NCBI GenBank assembly: GCA_965262565.1
Contig: CBDHFQ010000020.1
Span: forward strand, 434,001 to 498,000
Direction of reading: 5' to 3'
Origin: CBDHFQ01 sp965262565
GTDB lineage: Bacteria > Bacteroidota > Bacteroidia > J057
DNA length: 64,000 bases
Position 1 is the first letter of the stretch. Each line of letters starts with the position of its first letter. This document shows positions 46,633-55,534 of the stretch, piece after piece. The notes under the pieces were generated by a model that was not told where the DNA came from, ran no database searches, and saw only the letters and a list, made by a program, of their open reading frames with translations. The position numbers and the translations under genes are program-made.

Positions 46633-46686
46633 TACGACATTTGACGTAGGAAAATTTGGATATACGTCAGCTGTCGTATATCTTTA
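46633..46686 (+). promoter_or_regulatory. blaI promoter with two operator dyads
   Basis: Two 16-bp palindromes share one pattern TACGWCA-NN-TGWCGTA: TACGACATTTGACGTA at 46633-46648 and TACGTCAGCTGTCGTA at 46663-46678, 30 bp apart centre to centre. A -33 TTTG (46655-46658) and a -7-like TATCTTTA (46679-46686) are 20 bases apart, so the second dyad fills the spacer. This is ideal for autorepression by the BlaI-type regulator starting at 46721. Confidence 0.75.
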
Positions 46687-46720
46687 TTTCAGATCATGAT
46701 CTTATTAGCAATTATCACTT

Positions 46721-47113
46721 ATGGAAGATTCACATATGTATGAGCCCACGGAATCAGAATTGGAGATTCTGCAAATCCTATGGGCAAACGAGCCTGCAAC
46801 TGTTCGTTTTGTATTCGAACAGATTAAGCAACAACGAGACGTAGGTTATACGACCGTCCTCAAACAACTTCAGCGATTATACGAGAAGAAGGTTGTTACA
46901 AGAGAGTTGGACGGAAAAACACATTTATATCGTGTAGTTCCAAAACGAGAGGAGGTTCAGTTTAATTTATTTCAACGTTTTCTGAAAAGCGTGTATCAGG
47001 GATCTGCCATGAAAATGGTCATGCATGCTTTTGGGAAAGAAAAAGCGACGCCCGAAGAAATAGAAGCTTTAGAAAATTGGCTTAAAGAACAAAAAAAGGA
47101 AGAAAATGAATAG
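46721..47113 (+). CDS. BlaI/MecI/CopY family transcriptional repressor
   Basis: A 130-residue winged-helix repressor: PTESELEILQILWANEPATVRFVFEQIK, then VGYTTVLKQLQRLYEKKVVTRELDGKTHLYRVV, the recognition helix and wing of BlaI. BlaI dimers bind TACA-type dyads and are cleaved when the M56 partner is activated. Its end overlaps the M56 gene by 8 bp. Two dyad operators cover its own promoter. Confidence 0.95.
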   Translation: MEDSHMYEPTESELEILQILWANEPATVRFVFEQIKQQRDVGYTTVLKQLQRLYEKKVVTRELDGKTHLYRVVPKREEVQFNLFQRFLKSVYQGSAMKMVMHAFGKEKATPEEIEALENWLKEQKKEENE

Positions 47114-49370
47114 TTGGATTATTATGGACCTGTCGCCTGTAGCTACTGCCATAGGGTGGACTTTAGTGAACAGTCTTTGGCAATTTACTTTATTGGCACT
47201 CATTGCTAACATCATAATTGTTCTACTCCCTCATAGCAGGCCCCAATCAAGGTATATTGTGCTGTTTAGCTTTTTATTAATGGCACTTATCTGGTCTGGG
47301 AATACCTTTTGTCACAAATGGTCCACATTAGCTCAACAGCCTTCCGAGCTTGTTCAGGTAGATCCAGATATGATTTCTTTCTCTCATTCTGAAGAAAAAG
47401 TTTCTGCGAATTCTCCTTACTTCTTGGTGCTTATTGATCTGAAATGGCAACGTATTGAACAGGACCTAAAGCCATATATTCCCATGATTACAGCTGGGTG
47501 GTTATTGGGATTAGTGCTTTCCTGTTTATATGTAGGCTCAGGATTATGGTATTTAAGGTATTTGAAAACACATTCCAGAGAACTTAAGGATTCGGAATGG
47601 AAGAGTCGTTTTCAATTGTTGAGTATCAACATGCGAATCAAAAGGGGAGTAGATCTTCGACTTTCGGATATCATTGAAGGACCTGTTACGTTCCAATTTT
47701 TTAAGCCCATTATTTTAATTCCCATCGCAATCTTGTCTCAGCTAACTGTGGAACAAGTGGAAGCTCTTTTACTGCACGAACTGGCGCATATTAGAAGGCA
47801 TGATTTTGTCATGAATATGTTCCAGGTGTTTGCGGAAACTATATTTTTTTATCACCCGGCTATTTGGTGGCTTTCATCCCAAATTCGGGAGGAGAGAGAA
47901 CACTGTTGTGATCAATTAGTGCTAAGTAGTATGAAAGATCCCCATGCCTACGCAAACGCGCTCATTCAGATCCAATTAATTGATCCACCTAAAAAATTAT
48001 TAACAACTAATAAAATATTAGCTATGTCAGCGAATCATAATAAAAGCTTGCTCAGCAAGCGAGTTCATCATCTTTTTGGTCAATATGATCAACAACCATT
48101 AGCCTTAAAGGGGATAATTTCCGTACTGATTCTGGGGTTGTATTTTTCAACTCAAATATTTTTTGCCTCTGCTCAGGAATTGAAGGAAGATGGTATAAAA
48201 ACAAGGGATCATTATTTTACGCTTGGTGGTCTTCATTTGACACATCAAGAAGATGGGACCATATTTGTGGTAAATGGAAAAATTAACAATAAATGGTCAT
48301 CACGAAGATTGACCTACTTTTCAGATCATCAAATTAAATCTGTAAGTGTGTTAAATGGGGAAGCAGCTATTAAAAAATATGGGCCTCAGGCGAAATATGG
48401 AGCTGTAGAAGTGTGGTTAGAGGCTGAGGTAGATGTAGATGAGGCACTCCGAATAGTAGAATATCAGGATAAATCACTAATACACTTAGAGTCGCAGCAA
48501 AAGAAACTTGATTGGGATCAATTAAAGCAAGCTGCAGGAGATGAAACTGTAATTGAACAAGAAAACATACAAAAAATTTATCCACGGTTAGAAAATCTTA
48601 GGCTCCCTATGCTCTCTGAAATGGATACAAGGGAGGTGCTGAAGGAGGATAATGCTGATTCGGATTTTCAAAGCGTTTCTGAAGGATATCCTATGTATGT
48701 TATCGATGGAGTTATAGTAGAATCTATTCCTGAATCGTTGACCCCAGAAGATATCCACTCTATCAACGTATGGAAGGAAGAAAATGCTGTGGAAAAGTTT
48801 GGCTCATCTGCCAAATTCGGAGCAATTGAGATTTTTACCAAAGCAGGTAAAGAATTTAAGCTCAATTCTGAAGGAAATCCTATGTATGTTATCGATGGAG
48901 TTATAGTAGATTCTATTCCTGAATCCTTGAACCCAGAAGATATCCACTCTATTAACGTATGGAAGGAAGAAAATGCTGTGGAAAAGTTTGGTCCATCTGC
49001 CAAATTCGGAGCAATTGAGATTTTTACCAAAGCGGATAAAGAATCTAAGCTCAATTTAAAAAATGACCTAAACGGATCATCTGAACCTGATGCAGAAACG
49101 CTAATGGATAGACCTTTACATACATTTAACGTGTTTCCAAATCCTTCGGGAAACAAGGTTTTGATCAAGTTTAGTACTGTTAAGGAGAAGAATGTGAAAG
49201 TAGCAGTTTTTTCTTTGGATGGGAGATTAGTGAAGGAGTTGATAAATGAATCAAGAGCCTCTGGTACGCATCAAATATCATGGGAAATTGCCGGACAAGA
49301 AAGTGGGGTGTATCTCATTCGTATGGAAGCGGATGACCAGGTGATAACTAATCGAATTATTGTTGAGTGA
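47106..49370 (+). CDS. M56 (BlaR1-like) membrane metallopeptidase with plug-like repeats and a T9SS-type tail
   Basis: A 754-residue protein. The N-terminal half is the M56 domain: several membrane helices, then the zinc motif HELAHIRRHD near residue 225 with REEREHCCD downstream, and a last helix near residue 345. The exported half holds a plug-like unit (AAIKKYGPQAKYGAVEVWL) and two tandem near-identical 63-residue units (YVIDGVIVESIPESL, INVWKEENAVEKFG, AKFGAIEIFTK) that resemble the SusC/TonB plug. The end (NVFPNPSGNKVLIKFS, SGVYLIRMEAD) looks like a T9SS sorting domain. It should sense an envelope signal and trigger BlaI cleavage. Confidence 0.9.
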   Translation: MNSWIIMDLSPVATAIGWTLVNSLWQFTLLALIANIIIVLLPHSRPQSRYIVLFSFLLMALIWSGNTFCHKWSTLAQQPSELVQVDPDMISFSHSEEKVSANSPYFLVLIDLKWQRIEQDLKPYIPMITAGWLLGLVLSCLYVGSGLWYLRYLKTHSRELKDSEWKSRFQLLSINMRIKRGVDLRLSDIIEGPVTFQFFKPIILIPIAILSQLTVEQVEALLLHELAHIRRHDFVMNMFQVFAETIFFYHPAIWWLSSQIREEREHCCDQLVLSSMKDPHAYANALIQIQLIDPPKKLLTTNKILAMSANHNKSLLSKRVHHLFGQYDQQPLALKGIISVLILGLYFSTQIFFASAQELKEDGIKTRDHYFTLGGLHLTHQEDGTIFVVNGKINNKWSSRRLTYFSDHQIKSVSVLNGEAAIKKYGPQAKYGAVEVWLEAEVDVDEALRIVEYQDKSLIHLESQQKKLDWDQLKQAAGDETVIEQENIQKIYPRLENLRLPMLSEMDTREVLKEDNADSDFQSVSEGYPMYVIDGVIVESIPESLTPEDIHSINVWKEENAVEKFGSSAKFGAIEIFTKAGKEFKLNSEGNPMYVIDGVIVDSIPESLNPEDIHSINVWKEENAVEKFGPSAKFGAIEIFTKADKESKLNLKNDLNGSSEPDAETLMDRPLHTFNVFPNPSGNKVLIKFSTVKEKNVKVAVFSLDGRLVKELINESRASGTHQISWEIAGQESGVYLIRMEADDQVITNRIIVE
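48681..49058 (+). repeat. Tandem 189-bp duplication inside the M56 gene
   Basis: The unit starting GAAGGATATCCTATG at 48681 recurs at 48870 (GAAGGAAATCCTATG) with few substitutions, an exact 63-codon period. The near identity shows a recent duplication that kept the frame. Confidence 0.88.
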
Positions 49371-49420
49371 TTATTCCTCTACCGTACAATCAACATCCAT
49401 CAGCGTAGAAGTTGTCAGTA

Positions 49421-49449
49421 TGGAGCTTTCAATTATTAGGAAAGCTCCA
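49421..49449 (+). terminator. Hairpin terminator after the blaI-M56 operon
   Basis: TGGAGCTTTC (49421-49430) pairs perfectly with GAAAGCTCCA (49440-49449) around a 9-base loop, followed by a short TTTATTATT tract. Confidence 0.65.
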
Positions 49450-49634
49450 TTTATTATTGCTGCCAGTACATCAGGATAATTTTTACCAAATATCGATGTC
49501 CCTTGCTTGAGTTTATTTATTTCTAAGTGGAAAACTAATCGTCATCGATTGGCTTTTCGGTCTATAAATCTATTATTAGATAGGTAGACTAAAGTATATT
49601 TAGACTACTATTATTTACCTTAAAAAATAGTCAA

Positions 49635-49897
49635 ATGCGCATAGCCACTGCACAAATTCCAATTCAATCAAGTACTAAGGTAAATTCATCTCAAGTCAAA
49701 TCTCTCATCATAGATGCTGCAAAAAATGGGGCTGACTTCATTCATGTTCCCGAATGTTCTCTTTCTGGTTATGTAAAAACCCAAATTACAATTTGATCTG
49801 ATGTTAATTGGAAAAACGTAAACCAAGAATTGAGCTGCTAAAGAATAAGGTTATTCAAGTTATGTAAAATTTATATTTTGGAGTATTTGCTATCTGA
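49635..49897 (+). pseudogene. Nitrilase/carbon-nitrogen hydrolase remnant
   Basis: The first ORF (49635-49796) reads MRIATAQIPIQSSTKVNSSQ and ends ADFIHVPECSLSGYVKTQITI, the nitrilase N-terminus with the catalytic Glu (VPECSLSGY). After an in-frame TGA the same frame gives SDVNWKNVNQEL, then a shifted frame gives LLKNKVIQV and NLYFGVFAI, matching the next part of the fold. About 90 of the usual 260-300 codons are left with at least one stop and one shift, so it is a real pseudogene. Confidence 0.7.
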
Positions 49898-50021
49898 TGA
49901 CAAAAGTCATTTAGTTCCATGATTGCTCATTAACCTCTAATTTAGTATAATATATTGTTGGAACATTAAAATTCTAAACTAATGTCCAGTTATTAATCCT
50001 AATTAAACTACTCATACTTCT

Positions 50022-51617
50022 ATGGCTTTTACCCTATCCTCTTATGGTATAGATGTAACTAAAATTCATCGTAATACCAGTGTACCTGGACTCTATGAAA
50101 TTGGACTTCGGCTCGAAAAAGGCACTGCCATCTCAGATGTAGGTGCATTGTTGGTATATTCTGGTGAGAAAACCGGAAGAAGTCCCAAAGATAAGCGCAT
50201 TGTACGGCATTCCGAATCCGAAGCTAATATCGATTGGGGAGCGATCAACATTGATTTGGATGAACATGTATTCATGATCAACAGGGAACGTGCCATTGAC
50301 TATCTAAATACGCGTGATCGGGTTTTTGTTGTAGACGCCTTTGCAGGTTGGGATCCCACATATAGGCTCAAAGTAAGGATTGTCTGTACACGTGCCTACC
50401 ACGCGCTATTTATGCAAAATATGCTCATCATGCCTACTCCAGAGGAATTGGAGAATTTTGGAGAACCGGACTATGTCATTTTTAATGGAGGGTGTTTTCC
50501 CGCCAATCGTCATACGTCAAAGATGACTTCCAAAACCAGCATTGATGTTCATTTGGAGCGTAAAGAAATTGTCATTTTAGGAACGGAGTATGCTGGGGAA
50601 ATGAAAAAAGGGATTTTCTCTATCATGAATTACCTTATGCCGCTACAAAATGTACTTCCGATGCATTGTTCCGCTAATGTAGGAGAGGAAGGAGATGTAT
50701 CTGTCTTATTTGGCCTTTCTGGTACGGGGAAAACAACCCTTAGTGCAGATCCTAAACGTAAGCTTATCGGTGATGATGAGCATTGCTGGACAGATGAAGG
50801 TATCTTTAATATAGAAGGAGGATGTTATGCTAAAGCCATTGATCTATCTCCCGAAAATGAACCCGATATTTACAATGCAATTCGATTTGGAACGGTACTG
50901 GAGAATGTCGTCTATGATGAAAAGACCCGCGAAGTAGATTATCACGATACTTCTATTACTCAGAATACGAGAGCCTCCTATCCCATTCATTATATAGACA
51001 ATATTCAGATTCCATGTGTTGCTGGATTACCTTCGAATGTCCTTTTTCTTACTTGCGATGCTTTTGGAATACTTCCTCCTGTGTCCAGACTCACTCCTGA
51101 TCAGGCCAGCTACCACTTTATTTCCGGGTATACAGCTAAGGTAGCAGGAACAGAAATGGGCGTTACTGAGCCACAAGCGACCTTTTCTGCGTGTTTTGGA
51201 GCTGCTTTCATGATGTGGCATCCCAACAGATATGCAGAATTACTGGCCCAAAAAATCCAAGAACATAATGTCTCAGCATGGTTGGTGAATACAGGTTGGA
51301 CAGGAGGGGCTTACGGAGTAGGTTCAAGAATAAAACTTCGATATACAAGAGCTATTATCGATGGTATACATAGCGGTGCTTTTGATACTGTCGAAACAAC
51401 GAAAGATCAAGAATTTGGATTTGAGATACCCTTGAGTTGTCCCAATATACCTTCAGAGATTCTGGTTCCTCGAAACACCTGGGCTGATAAAACAGCTTAT
51501 GATCAGACGAAAGAGAAATTAATCGGATTATTCAAAGAGAATTTTAAGCAATTTGAGGCTGGGGTCAATCCTAATATCATTCAGGCTGGTCCTATATATG
51601 GCCTTAAGACTGCTTAG
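50022..51617 (+). CDS. pckA: Phosphoenolpyruvate carboxykinase (ATP)
   Basis: The enzyme converts oxaloacetate and ATP to PEP, the entry to gluconeogenesis. The 531-residue protein shows GEKTGRSPKDKRIV at the N-terminus, the kinase-1a P-loop FGLSGTGKTTLSADP, the metal site LIGDDEHCWTDEGIFNIEGGCYAK, and NTGWTGGAYGVGSRIKL. Length and motifs are complete. It stands alone after the nitrilase remnant. Confidence 0.97.
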   Translation: MAFTLSSYGIDVTKIHRNTSVPGLYEIGLRLEKGTAISDVGALLVYSGEKTGRSPKDKRIVRHSESEANIDWGAINIDLDEHVFMINRERAIDYLNTRDRVFVVDAFAGWDPTYRLKVRIVCTRAYHALFMQNMLIMPTPEELENFGEPDYVIFNGGCFPANRHTSKMTSKTSIDVHLERKEIVILGTEYAGEMKKGIFSIMNYLMPLQNVLPMHCSANVGEEGDVSVLFGLSGTGKTTLSADPKRKLIGDDEHCWTDEGIFNIEGGCYAKAIDLSPENEPDIYNAIRFGTVLENVVYDEKTREVDYHDTSITQNTRASYPIHYIDNIQIPCVAGLPSNVLFLTCDAFGILPPVSRLTPDQASYHFISGYTAKVAGTEMGVTEPQATFSACFGAAFMMWHPNRYAELLAQKIQEHNVSAWLVNTGWTGGAYGVGSRIKLRYTRAIIDGIHSGAFDTVETTKDQEFGFEIPLSCPNIPSEILVPRNTWADKTAYDQTKEKLIGLFKENFKQFEAGVNPNIIQAGPIYGLKTA

Positions 51618-51652
51618 AATACCTTTGTACCATGTTAAATTGGATCGAAAAG

Positions 51653-52639
51653 CTAATTCGCTTTCGAATGCTTCCATAGTGCTTCACTGATTTCCCACAA
51701 GCGCTCAGCTGATTCATCATTACAGGCATGAGGCTCTACGCCGAAATATCTGGCCATTGGGCTTTGGGGATCTGTCGGTGAAGCAATATTGCAGTCTTCG
51801 CAATAAACCCCGGGTTTATCATCTAATAAACTAGAAGTAGCTGCCCACAAAGTAGTAGAACATCCTTGTTCAGGGGTCTTAAATCCCTCTTTTGCCAAGG
51901 CTGTGGGATGTCCATCTTCATCTATCCAACCCAATACAACCATTTCCTCTTTTGGTAAATGTCGTTGGAGGGGGGTAAATATACCCCCTGGATGAACGGC
52001 AAATGCAAGACCCCCTGATTCTTTCATTCTCCTGGAAAGGGCATTGGCAAATAAGGCATTAGCCGTTTTAGACTGTCCATATGCCTGCCATTTATCATAA
52101 TTGCCATCGGAGAAATGAATATCATCCCAACGAATATCGCTGATCTTATGCGCGGTAGAACTTAGGCTTACTACTCTTGCACCAGGCGTATGCGTTAATA
52201 AAGGAAGCAGCGTATTCGTTAAAGCAAAATGTCCCATGTGATTTACGCCGAACTGAGACTCCCAACCTGGGCCCACACGAGTTTCCGGATTAGCCATAAT
52301 ACCCGCATTATTTATCAACATGTCAAGGCGGCCAAGCTCGGAAATCATCGTATTGGCAAAATTATACACCGATGAAAGATCACTAAGATCCATTACCGCT
52401 GTTTGTATATCTCCTTCAATAGATGCCAGATTATCGCTAGCTTTTTGCATAGATCTCGCAGGAACGATCACTTTCACTCCTTTGTTGGCAAGGGCTCTAG
52501 TTGTTTCTAGGCCTATCCCACTGTAGCCACCAGTTACAATGGCGACTTTTCCATTTAACTCAATATTGGAGAGTATCTCTTGACCTGTACTTTTTCTGTG
52601 AAAATTAGAGGAAACAGGGATTTGATCTGACTGCGACAT
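51653..52639 (-). CDS. Short-chain dehydrogenase/reductase
   Basis: A 328-residue SDR related to the retinol dehydrogenase/WW-oxidoreductase group. The cofactor motif is VTGGYSGIGLETTRAL, with LINNAGIMANP, VSLSSTAHKI and the catalytic YGQSKTANALFANAL (YxxxK). A C-terminal extension contains YCEDCNIASP. Substrate unknown. It is convergent with pckA and divergent from the cytochrome/propeller gene. Confidence 0.92.
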   Translation of the reverse strand: MSQSDQIPVSSNFHRKSTGQEILSNIELNGKVAIVTGGYSGIGLETTRALANKGVKVIVPARSMQKASDNLASIEGDIQTAVMDLSDLSSVYNFANTMISELGRLDMLINNAGIMANPETRVGPGWESQFGVNHMGHFALTNTLLPLLTHTPGARVVSLSSTAHKISDIRWDDIHFSDGNYDKWQAYGQSKTANALFANALSRRMKESGGLAFAVHPGGIFTPLQRHLPKEEMVVLGWIDEDGHPTALAKEGFKTPEQGCSTTLWAATSSLLDDKPGVYCEDCNIASPTDPQSPMARYFGVEPHACNDESAERLWEISEALWKHSKAN

Positions 52640-52945
52640 ATTATACTTAGCGTTAGTTAACCTTTTTTGGTTGGTTGAGACTTAACATGGGGATTAATTC
52701 CCTAAAAACCTAAGAATTTCTAAAACTTAGTATGTATTGCTTTATTGAGATTCCTCCCCAAACCATGACACTTCTTTGGTAGAGGAAACACTATACCAAA
52801 CCTATTACATGATGCCAATTGAATTAGCTATATTATTGGATTTCTGATTATTGAAGAACCATAATTCTACTATCTACAGAACAAAAAAATTCCGTAACTT
52901 CATTCTTTAGATATATTTACCATATCAGGAATTCTACTACCTACT
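52640..52945. other. 306-bp divergent intergenic region
   Basis: The region must carry promoters for both the SDR and the propeller/cytochrome gene. I see no exact TTTG / TAnnTTTG pair, RNA gene or repeat; it is AT-rich. Confidence 0.4.
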
Positions 52946-55522
52946 ATGTTCCATACCTTAGCTTGCCTTAATTCAGCTGCCATTCTATCCTGTATATCCC
53001 TTTTATTCATTAGCTGTAGTTCAACCGAGCAACATTCACCTTCCAGCATGAAGGTACTTGATCCAAACCTTACCTTAGAATTGATAGCCAAACAACCTGC
53101 CATCATGACGCCTATTGGTTTGGCTATAGATCCTGATGACCATCTGTATATTCTAGAGTCACACACTCATTCTCCCCCTGGCGATTACGATGGACCCTTA
53201 TTTGATAGAATCAAAAAAGGAGTGGATAAAGACAAGAATGGAAAGCCAGAACAGTGGATCATTTACGCTGACAGTATAGAGGATGGAATGAACCTCGCCT
53301 TTGACAAAGGAACCCTCTATCTAAGCACCAAAAATAGTGTTCAGATGTTTGAAGATACTGATAATGATGGAGTAAGCGATCGTCGCCAGGTGTTAGCCAG
53401 CATGATCCTGCCTGAATATGTATATGATCACGCAGGAATTTTAGGGATTGCAGTCGGACCAGATGGATGGGTGTATGTTTCCCGAGGAAATACGGGAAGC
53501 CAGTATTGGGTAGTTCAAGCTGCGAATGGTGAAACTATCGAGGGATATGGTGATGGAGGAAATGTATTTCGGTTAAAGCAAGATGGGACTCAACTAGAAG
53601 AAGTTGCTACAGGATTTTGGAATCCCTTTGATATCAAATTTTCTGCTGAGGGACGATTATTATTAACGGACAATGACCCAGATAGCCGCGGACCTAATCG
53701 GTTGATAGAAGTGGTTCCTGGGGGTGATTATGGCTATCAGTCTTTATATGGAGGAAGTGGAATTCATCCTTATTTGGCTTGGAATGGGGAATTGCCAGGC
53801 ACATTAACTTACGCTGCAGCGCTGGGAGAAGCTCCGTGTGCATTAATGGATGCTTCCTATACTAATTTTGGACCATCTTATAATAATAATGTGCTGGTCA
53901 ATGTATGGGAGGAAAACAACATCGTTCGGATTCCCCTGGAACATAAGGGTAGTACCATTGTGGGCCAATCTGAAGTATTGATCCAGGGAGATAGTTTGTT
54001 TCATCCCGTGGCATTAGCCTATAATAGTCAGGGAGATCTGTACATTACAGATTGGGTGATTCGCCAATATCCCAATCACGGACATGGTCATATTTGGCGG
54101 CTATCGGCAAAACAAAAAAAGTCCATTTCCACTCCTTCAGAAACAATCGACAGATTCAAAGAAATGAAGATGAGTAAGGAGGAATTGCAACACCTACTCA
54201 CTACAGCAGATCCTTTCCAACAAGCTATGGCCAGGAGCGAACTGGCTAAAAATGTAACAAAACAGGAACTGTTCATTTTATTGGATAGCGACAATGATGA
54301 TTTGCGTTTGGAAGGTTTGTTGATCTTATTAAGGACAGATATAGAAATAGACAAACCACGCCTGGTCCATCTTCTTCATGAAAAGAATGAACAACTTCAA
54401 AAAATGGCCCTTATATACACCGGGAAACATTTTCGTGAAGATCTTCGGGAAGACTTACAACAAGTGTTGACATCCGGGAAGATTGGTCCGAATATATTTG
54501 ACACTTATTTGGCTACCATTCGGCATTTACAGCCAGATTTTGTTAACAATTTTCGCAATAGAGTAGAAAATAATTCCAACAAATTAAAACGAACGCTTCC
54601 AGAAGCATTTGTAGAACATCTGATCACCGATCATAATATTCCCGAATCAGTAAGAGCACTGGCGTTACCTTATTTGGAAACTCCTTATACCAAACAAGAT
54701 GTGCTGATCCCCTTATTGAACCAGGCCCAGGACCGAGATTTCCTCATAGGCTTGTTGCATGCCTTAAGACTATCCGGGACTGAAGCTAGTGCTCAGGTTA
54801 TATTGGGTGTCGCCATAAATGAGGAATTGGATGAAAAAATTAGAGGACAAGCCCTGTTATCTTTGACATATCATGGAAACGAATATTGCCAGGAAGTTAT
54901 CAGTTTGCTGACAGATGCATCAGATATTATTCGAAGTGCAGCCTTGCATTATATATGTGGATGTAGAGAAGATGCTGACATCCTCAAAAATATAACTAAG
55001 CTGGTGAAAGAGCAACAAAACCCCCTACTGTCAGAAGCATGGCAAAGCTGTATTGATCCAAAAATCATAAGAAATAAATCACAAAAAGAATGGGCATCAG
55101 CTGTCAATGGTCATGGAAACGTGTTTCGAGGAAAATGGGTGTTTGAATCAAGAACATCTCAATGTCAAAATTGTCATAAAATAGATGGATGGGGCGGTAT
55201 TTTTGGCCCAGATTTATCAAATATAGGGCAAAGTAAATCGAGATCTCAATTGGTAAGTGCTATTCTGAATCCTTCTTTGGAAATCGCTCCAGATTGGCAA
55301 GGCTGGTATGTGATTGATCAGGATGGTACCAAGCATCTAGGTCGACAAATTGATGTGCATTTACACAAAGTGGAACTAATGAATGAGCAAGGGGAATTTG
55401 ACAGTTTTGAACAGCCGATTGGGTTTGGAGTAATCCATTCTTCCTTAATGCCTGAACAATTATACAAAACAATGACTCCTTCAGCATTTAATGACCTGAT
55501 TTCTTATTTGGAGTCTTTATAA
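52946..55522 (+). CDS. Lipoprotein with sugar-dehydrogenase-like propeller, HEAT repeats and cytochrome c domain (PVC-type)
   Basis: An 858-residue exported lipoprotein (lipobox LFISC). Domain order: a propeller of the glucose/sorbosone dehydrogenase type at about 35-390 (IGLAIDPDDHLYILE, GNVFRLKQDG, LLLTDNDPDSRGPN), HEAT-like helices at about 400-710, and a C-terminal cytochrome c domain with CQNCH near residue 738 and the motif FGPDLSNIG plus ILNPSLEIAPDW. Such proteins are thought to oxidise sugars in the periplasm and pass electrons to the heme. The TIM-barrel gene follows 12 bp downstream. Confidence 0.9.
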   Translation: MFHTLACLNSAAILSCISLLFISCSSTEQHSPSSMKVLDPNLTLELIAKQPAIMTPIGLAIDPDDHLYILESHTHSPPGDYDGPLFDRIKKGVDKDKNGKPEQWIIYADSIEDGMNLAFDKGTLYLSTKNSVQMFEDTDNDGVSDRRQVLASMILPEYVYDHAGILGIAVGPDGWVYVSRGNTGSQYWVVQAANGETIEGYGDGGNVFRLKQDGTQLEEVATGFWNPFDIKFSAEGRLLLTDNDPDSRGPNRLIEVVPGGDYGYQSLYGGSGIHPYLAWNGELPGTLTYAAALGEAPCALMDASYTNFGPSYNNNVLVNVWEENNIVRIPLEHKGSTIVGQSEVLIQGDSLFHPVALAYNSQGDLYITDWVIRQYPNHGHGHIWRLSAKQKKSISTPSETIDRFKEMKMSKEELQHLLTTADPFQQAMARSELAKNVTKQELFILLDSDNDDLRLEGLLILLRTDIEIDKPRLVHLLHEKNEQLQKMALIYTGKHFREDLREDLQQVLTSGKIGPNIFDTYLATIRHLQPDFVNNFRNRVENNSNKLKRTLPEAFVEHLITDHNIPESVRALALPYLETPYTKQDVLIPLLNQAQDRDFLIGLLHALRLSGTEASAQVILGVAINEELDEKIRGQALLSLTYHGNEYCQEVISLLTDASDIIRSAALHYICGCREDADILKNITKLVKEQQNPLLSEAWQSCIDPKIIRNKSQKEWASAVNGHGNVFRGKWVFESRTSQCQNCHKIDGWGGIFGPDLSNIGQSKSRSQLVSAILNPSLEIAPDWQGWYVIDQDGTKHLGRQIDVHLHKVELMNEQGEFDSFEQPIGFGVIHSSLMPEQLYKTMTPSAFNDLISYLESL

Positions 55523-55534
55523 ATGTAAACCAGC

